DNA of 64,000 nucleotides, from the NCBI GenBank assembly GCA_025370055.1, contig CP073041.1, positions 2,108,001 through 2,172,000 of the forward strand. Reading direction: 5' to 3'. The translations under genes were made by a program, and so were the position numbers. Source of the DNA: Woronichinia naegeliana WA131 (GTDB lineage Bacteria; Cyanobacteriota; Cyanobacteriia; Cyanobacteriales; Microcystaceae). This document shows, one piece after another, positions 28,314-36,225 of this stretch; positions within the stretch are counted from its first letter, which is position 1; each line of letters starts with the position of its first letter. Under the pieces are notes generated by a model. That model was not told where the DNA came from. It made no database searches and saw only the letters and a program-made list of their open reading frames with translations.

Positions 28314-28524
28314 GGGCTTGCTGAATAAGTATAGAACCCTTGCCAGATAATGCTTTCAAGCATTTTAAAAACGATCAGGTGCAAGGTTATGGCCTTTGGA
28401 GGCTCAAAGCCCATGCACGTCGTTGGAAAACTGGGGGTTGAAATTGGAAACTACTCTCTGAAGTCACCATTTTTCGCCTCCTGTGGCATCTAGGTTAGTT
28501 TTGTGGACTTTTTCAGCAGACCCT
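28314..28524. mobile_element. 211-bp MITE-like element with IS5-like ends
   Basis: The ends are AGGGCTTGCTGAATAAG and, inverted, AGGGTCTGCTGAAAAAG, close to the AGGGCTTGCTGAAAAA terminus of the 1690-bp IS. It has no ORF of note. The flanks AAAT and ACTT do not match, so no TSD can be claimed; it may be old or derived from a related IS. Confidence 0.6.
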
Positions 28525-28550
28525 ACTTAGAAGTGAAAAACAGCAAAACA

Positions 28551-28908
28551 ATGGAAACCATTCTTGTACAAGCCCAGACCCTAGTTTATACATTGCTAGG
28601 TTTGATGCCGACCTCCTATCAACCCATATTCCGTACCAATTAGAAGAAAATAAATAATTTAAAATTTACACGCTATATGCAGGCATCATTAGCCATCACA
28701 ACACTAGATATAGACGGAGAAGGAAAGACTATAGTAGTGCGTTTATCCGTGCTTTTGTGCTACATAAAGAGGCGTACTTTTGTTGATCAGCAGATTGTGA
28801 TTCCTGAAACCTTTGTGGGGAAGCACTTCTGCTAATCTAGACTTGTTCGTATTAATTAAAATTCTTGTTGCCAAGTACGGAATGTGGGTATCAACGCGAT
28901 AGTTCTAC
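28551..28908 (+). pseudogene. 5' stub of a transposase gene, split by a 266-bp MITE
   Basis: The ATG at 28551 begins METILVQAQTLVYTLLGLM-PTSYQ. After removal of the MITE at 28623-28888 and one TATCAA duplicate it continues RDSST before a second small element at 28909. The start resembles, from memory, cyanobacterial IS4-type transposases of the LMPTSYQRDS kind. Only about 29 codons remain. Confidence 0.5.
28623..28888. mobile_element. 266-bp MITE with IS1634-like ends, TSD TATCAA
   Basis: The ends are CCCATATTCCGTAC and its near-inverse GTACGGAATGTGGG, matching termini of the IS1634-like fragments at 40811-40827 and 51290-51305. The 6-bp TATCAA (28617-28622 and 28889-28894) flanks it, in keeping with the 5-6 bp duplications of IS1634 elements. 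The interior has no significant ORF and is not transposase-like. Confidence 0.8.
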
Positions 28909-28998
28909 CTGTAAATAATTCGTTGATAGATTATCCTGTGAAACGGTACGATAGGGCTTTCGAGCTCGCGTCAGATGTAATCAACGAAAATTTTACAG
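28909..28998. mobile_element. 90-bp palindrome-ended element, copy 1
   Basis: The ends CTGTAAATAATTCGTTGAT and (inverted) CTGTAAAATTTTCGTTGAT form terminal repeats of about 19 bp. The element is the reverse complement of 29581-29670 with one visible mismatch. The pair faces inward around psb34. No TSD was identified. Confidence 0.8.
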
Positions 28999-29046
28999 CA
29001 AGAAAAATTTGAGTGGAAATCGCATTGTCCCTAACCACTAACCGCT

Positions 29047-29229
29047 CTAGCTCACACTAGAACCCGATGCATAAAAGGCAACCACGATTAAACCACCCAC
29101 CAACAAGAGGGTAATGACAGCCAGAATTAGATAATTGCGTTGTTCTTTTTGACTTAGAGGTTGGGCTTGGTAGATCTTGGGTTCTCTGGCAAAATTGTTC
29201 AACCGTCCATCGTCATCTTTATAAGACAT
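29047..29229 (-). CDS. psb34: Psb34 (Ssl1498-family) photosystem II assembly protein
   Basis: 60-aa protein with one C-terminal membrane helix (about residues 31-54) and the N-terminal motif DDDGRLNNFAREPKIY (5-20), which is shared with high-light-inducible proteins and defines the Ssl1498/Psb34 family. Psb34 binds CP47-containing photosystem II intermediates at the site also used by HliA/B and helps late assembly. The gene is complete and lies alone between two inverted 90-bp elements, so its promoter region (29230-29580) and terminator lie inside this bracket. Confidence 0.85.
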   Translation of the reverse strand: MSYKDDDGRLNNFAREPKIYQAQPLSQKEQRNYLILAVITLLLVGGLIVVAFYASGSSVS

Positions 29230-29580
29230 CGATTAAAACTCCTGTTAATAAAAATTTATGATTGGCAGATATCGCCGCCTGAGTATTTTCGCTTATTCTG
29301 GATCGGATTGCAAACTGTTGTCCCAAGCCATTGACTGATTTAAGCTCGTTCTAAGCACAAGACTAGTACGGCTTTGCGATACAGTTCAAAAAAAGTACAG
29401 ATAATTGAACAACACAAACAAAGAGGATGATCGCTGTTTAACTTTTCTAGATTGAGTCAGAGGCGATCACCTACGATTTGAGAATTGTGTAAAGAATTGT
29501 ATATGCTTGTACTTTAATGTCAGATGTTTGGTGCTATGATTTTCAGGAGTCAGGCTTTTCTTTGAATAGATTAGTCATTG

Positions 29581-29670
29581 CTGTAAAATTTTCGTTGATT
29601 ACATCTGACGCGAGCTCGAAAGCCTTATCGTACCGTTTCACAGGATAATCTATCAACGAATTATTTACAG
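29581..29670. mobile_element. 90-bp palindrome-ended element, copy 2 (inverted)
   Basis: Reverse complement of 28909-28998 with one visible difference (GCCTTATCG versus GCCCTATCG). It ends 65 bp before the rseP start codon, so it may affect rseP transcription. No flanking duplication is evident. Confidence 0.8.
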
Positions 29671-29735
29671 GTAGAAATTTTTTGATAAATCCTACAATAG
29701 ATCATCATTCCTTTAACGCTTCCCATCTTTAATCT

Positions 29736-30809
29736 ATGTCAGTTTTAGCGGCGATCGCGGTTTTAGCTCTGTTAATTGTGGTTCATGAATTGGGGCATTT
29801 TGCCGCAGCCAGATTACAAAATATTCGGGTTAGTCGTTTTTCTCTCGGCTTTGGCCCCGTCTTGCTCAAATATCAGGGAGCAGAAACCGAATATGCGATT
29901 CGCGCCATTCCTCTGGGAGGCTACGTTGGTTTTCCCGATGATGATCCCGAAAGTGATCTACCCGCCGATGATCCTGATCTACTTCGCAACCGTCCCATTT
30001 TAGATCGGGCGATCGTGATTAGTGCCGGTGTCATTGCTAACCTGATTTTTGCTTACTTTTTGTTAGTGGGTCAGGTAACGACCGTTGGACTACAGGATTT
30101 ACAACCCGGTTTACTCGTTCCCCATGTTGATCCCGCTTCAGCAGCGATCGCGGCAGGAATGAAACAGGGTGATATTATTCTCGGGCTAGAAGGTCAACCC
30201 CTACCACCCTATCCAGATGCCAGCAAGACCTTTGTGGAAACCATCAAAAATGCAGCCAATCAGCCTGTTAATTTAACCCTCAAACGGGACAATCAAGAAA
30301 TTAACCTCACCCTAACCCCGATCGCCAGCGAAAATGGCCAGGGCAAAATTGGCGTTGCACTACTACCCAACCTTAAAATTCGTCGCGCTCAGAATATTGG
30401 AGAAGCTCTCGTGTATGGGGCTGATGCTTATCAGCGTATTGCCACTTTAACCGTTCAAGGCTTTTGGCAACTGATTAGTCACTTCCAAGAAAATGCCCAA
30501 CAAGTGGCTGGCCCCATCAAAATTGTCGAATATGGAGCCACTATTGCCCGCAATGATCTCGGTAATCTTTTCCAATTTGCTGCCTTAATCAGTATCAATT
30601 TGGCCGTGATTAATATTTTGCCTTTACCAGCCCTAGATGGCGGTCAACTGGTCTTTTTATTGATTGAAGGACTTTTTGGCAAACCTCTACCCAATAAAAT
30701 CCAAGAAGGCATTATGCAAACTGGATTAGTTCTACTTTTGGGTTTAGGAGTTGTGCTGATTGTTCGAGACACTCTTAATCTCGCCATTTTTCAGGAACTC
30801 TTCCAATAG
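29736..30809 (+). CDS. rseP: RIP metalloprotease RseP (site-2 protease, M50)
   Basis: 357-aa intramembrane zinc protease. The first membrane helix carries HELGH (residues 17-21, zinc ligands and catalytic Glu). A PDZ domain follows at about 105-190 (HVDPASAAIAAGMKQGDIIL). The second zinc motif is NILPLPALDGGQLVF near 295, within the next helix. It cleaves membrane proteins such as anti-sigma factors within the bilayer. The nth start codon lies 2 bp after its stop, so the two are co-transcribed. Confidence 0.94.
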   Translation: MSVLAAIAVLALLIVVHELGHFAAARLQNIRVSRFSLGFGPVLLKYQGAETEYAIRAIPLGGYVGFPDDDPESDLPADDPDLLRNRPILDRAIVISAGVIANLIFAYFLLVGQVTTVGLQDLQPGLLVPHVDPASAAIAAGMKQGDIILGLEGQPLPPYPDASKTFVETIKNAANQPVNLTLKRDNQEINLTLTPIASENGQGKIGVALLPNLKIRRAQNIGEALVYGADAYQRIATLTVQGFWQLISHFQENAQQVAGPIKIVEYGATIARNDLGNLFQFAALISINLAVINILPLPALDGGQLVFLLIEGLFGKPLPNKIQEGIMQTGLVLLLGLGVVLIVRDTLNLAIFQELFQ

Positions 30810-30811
30810 CC

Positions 30812-31477
30812 ATGGCCAGCCTTGTTCGTAAATTTGCCAGCCAGAAACAACGTACCTTAGAAATTCTCGTCATTCTGAAGCGACTCTATCCCAATGCCAC
30901 CTGTAGCTTAAATTACGAAACTCCTGTTCAGCTTTTGGTGGCCACCATTCTTTCTGCCCAATGCACCGATGAGCGAGTAAATAAGGTGACACCAGAACTA
31001 TTCAGACGTTTTCCTGATGCAGCAGCCCTAGCCTATGCTGATCGAGAAATTTTAGAAAGCCTAGTTCACTCAACAGGTTTTTATCGCAACAAAGCCAAGA
31101 ATATTCAGGGAGCCTGTCGCAAAATTGTTGAGGAGTTTCAGGGAGAAGTCCCCCAACAAATGGAACTCCTTTTAACCTTGCCAGGGGTAGCTCGCAAAAC
31201 AGCCAATGTCGTTCTAGCCCATGCCTTTGGCATCCTTCAGGGGGTAACTGTTGACACCCATGTCCGACGTTTAAGCCAACGATTAGGATTATCGGTCGAG
31301 ACTGATCCTGTCAAAATTGAACGAGACCTAATGAAGCTTGTCCCCCAAGCGGATTGGGAAAATTTTTCCATCAGCATCATTTATCATGGTCGGGCGGTCT
31401 GCAATGCCCGTAACCCCAACTGTCCAGCCTGTTCTCTGAGCCACCTTTGTCCTTCTAAAAAAGGGTGCGACCTTTAG
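30812..31477 (+). CDS. nth: Endonuclease III, C-terminal tail replaced by IS sequence
   Basis: 221-aa DNA glycosylase/AP lyase removing oxidised pyrimidines. The helix-hairpin-helix LLTLPGVARKTANVVLAHAFG (K at the catalytic position) is followed by VDTHVRRLSQRLGL with the catalytic Asp. The Fe-S cluster cysteines are CNARNPNCPACSLSHLC. The ISKra4-like element begins inside the last codons, so the end reads KKGCDL instead of the original KKEAN (deduced by removing the element and its TSD). All catalytic residues are kept, so activity is probably unaffected. The normal downstream terminator is now 1.4 kb away. Confidence 0.93.
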   Translation: MASLVRKFASQKQRTLEILVILKRLYPNATCSLNYETPVQLLVATILSAQCTDERVNKVTPELFRRFPDAAALAYADREILESLVHSTGFYRNKAKNIQGACRKIVEEFQGEVPQQMELLLTLPGVARKTANVVLAHAFGILQGVTVDTHVRRLSQRLGLSVETDPVKIERDLMKLVPQADWENFSISIIYHGRAVCNARNPNCPACSLSHLCPSKKGCDL

Positions 31478-32852
31478 TTGATAAAAGCTGTTGTAATCAG
31501 GGTTCTACAGGGAACCCATATTGATCAAGTTTTGCCCAAAATTGACTCCATCGTTCCTTGGTCAATACCAAAGCTCGTAGGCTCAAAATAATTCCTGCTC
31601 CTTTTTCCTTCCATCGCATCCCTGAACAACATAATCGTTGTTTGACCAACGTCTTACAAGCTGCTTCCGTAACACCTGAACCAATCGGATACTTTTTCTC
31701 TATGTATTCAGCATAATCCATTTGATGCTGATGATTCTCGTAATAAGTAATCGCCGCTTGTAGTTTCTCGGTAAGATTCTTAGAATGACTTTTTTCTTCT
31801 TTGACTTCTTTCATCAGATTTAGCAGTTCTCCTGCTTTTCCTTTTTCATGCTTGAGTTCTCGACAATTTTCAGTCAACCATTCTTTTTGTTTTGACACGG
31901 TATTCGGATGCAACGCTTCTGCCAAGGCACCTAAGTAACCAGAGGCATGATAGAAATCTAATATCTGTTCTTCCGTTTGCTTTTCTAAAAACTTCCAATT
32001 TGATTCTGCCCCGTCTGCTATCCCGACCAATGTTGCCTCTGGATAACGGTTTTTCGCTCGCTCAATTTCTCTTTCTAATCTTTCTAGAAAACTCTTTTTT
32101 CCATACTCTGGTGCCGCACCTAGATAGATTGTATGTTGACGTTCGCCTTCACTATCGTATAGGGAAACGGTTCCCACCATTGCTTCACGGTAGCCATCCT
32201 CACACATCAGCATACAGGTTCCATCTAATCCTATTCCCACTGTTGCAATTTGGCTATCCTCCTTGGGCGGGGCATAACTCCACGCTTCTTCTTTTGCCTG
32301 TACCACACTTCCTACTGCTTCACTCAATCTTTGGATATAGGATAGCGCTACTTTTCTACCATGATTTTCTAATAAATCATTTTTCACCTCTTTGCCTGCC
32401 ATCCCTGACATTTTTGAGGATACCTGTTTTGCCAATAATGGCGTTGATGTTATGATTATCCTTGCTTCTCTTTCTAAGGGGCAATACGTTTTTCCTCAAA
32501 GGTGAACGCTGATATACATGACGATTCACTATAACCTCACCATAAGGTGTTTGATATTCTTTCGGTTGCTCTCCCTTACTCTTCCAGATTTCTTCACCGA
32601 TTTTTAAGGGTGAACCATCTGTATCTAAATATTTCAAGGCTTCTTTGCTGGCGATGCAACCTACTTCGTTTAAGCCTTTTTGAATATTTATTTCTGTATC
32701 CAACATTGAACGACTGAGTTCTAATGTTAGTTCTATTTTTATCTTTGAACCCTCTACATTAATTAGTTTTGCTGTCATCATTGTTTCCTCTTTGTCACTT
32801 TTCATCCCATGTTAACACTTTTCTTTTCCTTCATCAACTAAAGGTCACACCC
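31463..32852 (-). mobile_element. ISKra4-like element, 1390 bp, TSD CTAAAAAA
   Basis: The ends are GGGTGCGACCTTTAGTTGAT and, inverted, GGGTGTGACCTTTAGTTGAT (one mismatch). The 8-bp TSD CTAAAAAA is present at 31455-31462 and 32853-32860. It was inserted in the final codons of nth, in the opposite orientation to nth. Confidence 0.93.
31497..32805 (-). pseudogene. ISKra4-family transposase in two frames
   Basis: The upstream frame (32805-32377) starts MKSDKEETMMTAKLINVEGS and goes out of phase after QRSPLRKN. The downstream frame carries GKTYCPLEREARII, AKQVSSKMSGMAGKEV, the catalytic VGIGLDGTCMLM, GIADGAESNWKFL and KKYPIGSGVTEAACKTLVK, ending at 31497. The switch lies near GAGGAAAAACG (about 32490-32500), an A5 run. 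This could be an inactivating indel or a programmed frameshift, which is known in several IS families. Confidence 0.8.
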
Positions 32853-32896
32853 CTAAAAAAGAAGCAAATTAGCGATTAGGACAATTAGAGTTGGGA

Positions 32897-33337
32897 TTAT
32901 TCTTCCTCGCCGCCACCAATGCCGATCCCTGTATTATAAACTTCCGCGTTTTTTATATTAATACCATCCATTAAGGCTCCTGTAACGTCAGCATCATACA
33001 GCTTGGCTTCTGCAAAATTCGCTTGTTTTAAGTTGGCTAAATTTAAACTGGCATTCGTTACCATCGCGCCCTGTAGATTTGCCTTTTGGAGATTTGCTCC
33101 AGTTAAATCGGCTCCTTCTAAATTAGCATTGGCTAAATCGGCCCCTTGTAATTTGGCATTACGTAAATCGGCCCCAATTAAGTGTGCGCCCCGTAGATTT
33201 GCCCCTTGGAGATCGCACCCCATACATTCTCCTGTCGTTAATAGCTGTTTCACCTGGGCGGGATTTTGAGCTTGAACGGTAGTTCCCCAAACTAAAGGGA
33301 TAATGAGGATGAGACTAGCGATAAATGTAGATTTCAT
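32897..33337 (-). CDS. Secreted pentapeptide-repeat protein, 146 aa
   Basis: The start at MKSTFIASLILIIPLVWG is preceded by GAGGAGGAAAG, a good ribosome-binding site, and gives a signal peptide ending near VQAQ. The mature protein has a Cys pair (GECMGCDLQGANL) and then about 16 A(D/N)LxX pentapeptide repeats (LRGAHLIGADLRNAKLQGAD and so on), which fold into a right-handed quadrilateral beta-helix. The C-terminus is GIGIGGGEEE. Probably periplasmic or in the thylakoid lumen. Function unknown; such proteins are abundant in cyanobacteria. Confidence 0.85.
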   Translation of the reverse strand: MKSTFIASLILIIPLVWGTTVQAQNPAQVKQLLTTGECMGCDLQGANLRGAHLIGADLRNAKLQGADLANANLEGADLTGANLQKANLQGAMVTNASLNLANLKQANFAEAKLYDADVTGALMDGINIKNAEVYNTGIGIGGGEEE

Positions 33338-33606
33338 GACTTTCCTCCTCGCGCTCCTCACGCTTGCTAATTTCAGAATATCGGAAGAATAAGGGTTAGG
33401 ACTTCACCCAACTGGGCTAACTTTTTTCATTACCTAGAAATTTCCGCACCTTCATCGTCCTTTGCGTTGCCAATTCTTTCCCTAAAAACGATGGGAAGTT
33501 AAGGCTTCTGTAGCACAAAACACAAAAAAACACCTTTGAATTTGTTGCAATGAAGTCTTTGCAAGCACTTATATTTCTTGACCTCAGATGGGGAGTGACA
33601 ACTCGA

Positions 33607-35016
33607 ATGAAAATATTTAAGCGGATAGGGATCTTGTGCTCTAGCTGCCTGGGGCTATATGTAGCATTGCCGATCGCCCAGGTTTTAGCAGAACCTACCA
33701 TAGAAGAAAAATTAGCGAGTGCCCAGGTCGCAGCCGATACCTCATGGATGTTGATTTCTACGGCCTTAGTGTTATTAATGACGCCTGGTTTAGCTTTCTT
33801 CTACGGAGGCTTTGTTGCTAAACGTAATATGCTCAATACCCTAATGATGAGCTTTGTCATGATGGGGATTGTGGGTACAACCTGGGTACTTTGGGGCTAT
33901 TCCCTTGCCTTTGATCCTGGCAATCCCATCATTGGTAGTTTTGATTGGGTCTTTCTGAATAATGTGGGGTTGGAAACAACAGATTACCTAAAAGGGTCGC
34001 TTCCAGAGGAAGTCTTAAGTTATGCACCCACTATTCCCCACGAAGCCTTCATGATGTTCCAGGGGATGTTTGCGATTATTACCCCGGCCTTGATTTCTGG
34101 GGCGATCGTTGAGCGAATTAGTTTTAAAGCTTTTGTTTTGTTTGTCACCATCTGGTCAACCTTTATTTATTCTCCCATGGCCCATATGGTTTGGGCAAAA
34201 GGGGGATTGTTAGGTCTGTTGGGTGGCATCAATGCCCTGGACTTTGCTGGCGGAACAGTTGTTCACATTGCCTCTGGCGTATCTGCCCTAGTAGCGGCGA
34301 TTGTGGTTGGTCGTCGCAAAACCTATCCCGATCGCCTGTCCCCTCCCCACAATGTCCCCTTCATTCTCTTAGGAGTAGGTCTGCTCTGGTTTGGCTGGTT
34401 TGGTTTTAACGGTGGCAGTGCTTTGGCCTCTGGTGGCTTAGCTACGATCGCCTTTGTCACCACTAACACGTCTGCGGCTGCGGCAATGGTGATGTGGCTG
34501 ATTCTAGAGCAGGTCTTAAGAGGGAAGCCTACAGCCGTTGGTGCGGGCACAGGAGCGGTTGCTGGCTTGGTAGGTATTACTCCTGCGGCTGGTTTTGTTA
34601 CGCCAGTTTCTGCCATCCTCATTGGAGTGATTACCGCCACCTGTTGTTTCTTTGCTGTTAGCTATAAAGTCAAATTTGGTGTTGATGATAGTCTAGATAC
34701 CTATCCCGTTCATGGTGTAGGGGGAACGGTTGGTGCCTTGTTAACTGGAGTTTTTGCCACAACGGCGGTTAATAGTGCTGGAAAAGACGGATTATTGTCT
34801 GGCAACCCTCAACAACTATTTATTCAATTAGCGGCGGTGCTGCTCACCTATGTTTTTGCGGGCGCGGGAACCTTTGTGATTCTCAAGATCGTTGACGCGC
34901 TGGTTGGTTTACGATTGAAACCAGAAGCGGAATTCCAAGGTATGGATATCAATGATCATGGAGAAGAGGCTTACGGAGAAGAATTTAGTGCCGGATTTGG
35001 TGGTGGCAGTCATTAA
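33607..35016 (+). CDS. amt: Ammonium transporter (Amt family)
   Basis: 469-aa membrane channel starting at MKIFKRIGILCSSCLG, which gives a signal peptide typical of Amt proteins; an in-frame ATG 19 codons upstream is less likely. The conserved segments GGFVAKRNMLNTLMMSF, HEAFMMFQGMFAIITPAL, HMVWAKGGLLG, DFAGGTVVHIASG, WFGFNGGSAL and LDTYPVHGVGGTVGALLTG are all present, including the twin pore histidines. It imports ammonium under nitrogen limitation. I see only an imperfect NtcA-like site upstream. A terminator hairpin follows. Confidence 0.94.
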   Translation: MKIFKRIGILCSSCLGLYVALPIAQVLAEPTIEEKLASAQVAADTSWMLISTALVLLMTPGLAFFYGGFVAKRNMLNTLMMSFVMMGIVGTTWVLWGYSLAFDPGNPIIGSFDWVFLNNVGLETTDYLKGSLPEEVLSYAPTIPHEAFMMFQGMFAIITPALISGAIVERISFKAFVLFVTIWSTFIYSPMAHMVWAKGGLLGLLGGINALDFAGGTVVHIASGVSALVAAIVVGRRKTYPDRLSPPHNVPFILLGVGLLWFGWFGFNGGSALASGGLATIAFVTTNTSAAAAMVMWLILEQVLRGKPTAVGAGTGAVAGLVGITPAAGFVTPVSAILIGVITATCCFFAVSYKVKFGVDDSLDTYPVHGVGGTVGALLTGVFATTAVNSAGKDGLLSGNPQQLFIQLAAVLLTYVFAGAGTFVILKIVDALVGLRLKPEAEFQGMDINDHGEEAYGEEFSAGFGGGSH

Positions 35017-35051
35017 TCATCTGCCTCTAGGCTACATTGTTCTCTAATCAG

Positions 35052-35109
35052 TTCTGCACTTTTAGCATTTTCCCTACCATGGAAATATCGAAGGTGCAGA
35101 CTTTTTTTC
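35052..35109 (+). terminator. Terminator downstream of amt
   Basis: CTGCACTTT at 35053 pairs with AAGGTGCAG ending near 35099, with a secondary pairing of ATTTTCC and GGAAAT inside, followed by CTTTTTTTC. It lies 36 bp after the amt stop. Confidence 0.7.
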
Positions 35110-35175
35110 TCTTAAGGAGTGGCGAAAATAGTTAAGACGATGAGTGTTAATGTCAAGACAAAAAACTGTCTTCTG

Positions 35176-35700
35176 TTAGGAAGAAAGAACCATTGAAGGC
35201 ATTTCCTCCGTCCAGTCCTTGGACTCTTCTGAGATCTCTGCCACTTCTGGGATTTTTTGCAAGTGGTTCAAGGTTTCCATAAATTCAGCAATTCCCTGAA
35301 AACGCCCGTACACTGAAGCAAAACGAATATAGGCAACTTCATTTTCCTGGCGAAGATACTTTAAAACCAGTTTGCCAATTTCTTCACTAGTGGTTTCTCG
35401 TTTAGCACGTTGTTGGAGTTGGGCTTCAATTTCTTCCACGATCCGTTCTAAACGTTGGAGGGTGATGCCTGTTTTCTCACAAGCTCTAACCATGCCCCTT
35501 AAAAGTTTCGATTGGTCAAAAGATTCCCGTTTTCCATCCTGTTTAATCACAGTAATCGGGACAAATTCAACCCGTTCGTAGGTGGTGAATCGATGTTTAC
35601 ATTCTAGGCATTCACGACGACGGCGGATACTTTGTCCACCTTCACTAGAACGAGATTCTAGAACACGGCTGTTATGATGCTGACAGTAGGGGCATTGCAT
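35176..35700 (-). CDS. nrdR: Transcriptional repressor NrdR
   Basis: 174-aa ATP/dATP-sensing repressor of ribonucleotide reductase genes. The N-terminal zinc ribbon is [15 protein letters not shown] ... [13 protein letters not shown] (residues 3-49). The ATP-cone domain follows, with [16 protein letters not shown] and [10 protein letters not shown]. The C-terminal 20 residues ([20 protein letters not shown]) extend beyond the core, which is common in cyanobacterial forms. Transcribed from the same strand as psbT, 202 bp downstream of it. Confidence 0.95.
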   Translation of the reverse strand: MQCPYCQHHNSRVLESRSSEGGQSIRRRRECLECKHRFTTYERVEFVPITVIKQDGKRESFDQSKLLRGMVRACEKTGITLQRLERIVEEIEAQLQQRAKRETTSEEIGKLVLKYLRQENEVAYIRFASVYGRFQGIAEFMETLNHLQKIPEVAEISEESKDWTEEMPSMVLSS

Positions 35701-35902
35701 AATTCATATCCATAAAGGTTAGGATAGCCAATAGCAGCATTCCGATTTGAGTTATCTCCCAATACTGTCTAGGAGATTAAAAGATAACAAAAAAAGGAAC
35801 TATACTGTGCATTTTAGCTTACTTTTGTTAAGTAAGTTACAACCAGATAGTCCTTTAATTGGGGGTTAATATTGGTTTTCTGAAAGGGGATTAACGCTGC
35901 GG

Positions 35903-35998
35903 CTATTTCTGAATCCGGGGAGGTTCCCGAAAAGCGATCGCAAAGAAGAGGACGGCTAAGGCCATCGTCAAGACCAGAATGTAAGCAACACTTTCCAT
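35903..35998 (-). CDS. psbT: Photosystem II reaction centre protein T
   Basis: 31-aa single-helix subunit. The sequence starts MESVAYILVLTMALAVLFF and continues to a cytoplasmic tail FREPPRIQK, matching PsbT throughout. It sits at the dimer interface of photosystem II near D1. In many cyanobacteria psbT lies directly after psbB; here the upstream DNA (35999-36225) has no psbB and the next gene, purF, faces the other way. It is therefore probably expressed from its own promoter. Confidence 0.92.
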   Translation of the reverse strand: MESVAYILVLTMALAVLFFAIAFREPPRIQK

Positions 35999-36225
35999 GA
36001 TTGAGAACGTCCTGAAAAAAATTACTCTAGAATTTCATATGTCCAGTCTATCAGACTATGGTGATCCCATTCAGCCGGAAATTGAGCAAAGTCAGTTTCG
36101 CTTTGCTGCTAAGATAGGTTAAAGAATTGTTAAGAAAACCTACTTCTGGTTTTAAAAAACTAAAAATTTACCCGTTTAGTCCTTTTAGCCCCCTATTCGC
36201 TTAACGAAGGAGTCCCATAACAAGG

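Noticed and set aside
33400-33606. Possible NtcA site upstream of amt (GTAGCACAAAACAC)
   Set aside because: The consensus is GTA-N8-TAC; here the second half is CAC, and no convincing -10 box lies at the proper distance. Regulation by NtcA is likely from biology but not shown here.
36039-36122. 27-codon plus-strand ORF (MSSLSDYGDPIQPE...)
   Set aside because: No ribosome-binding site, no recognised homolog, and it lies in the upstream region of psbT and purF.
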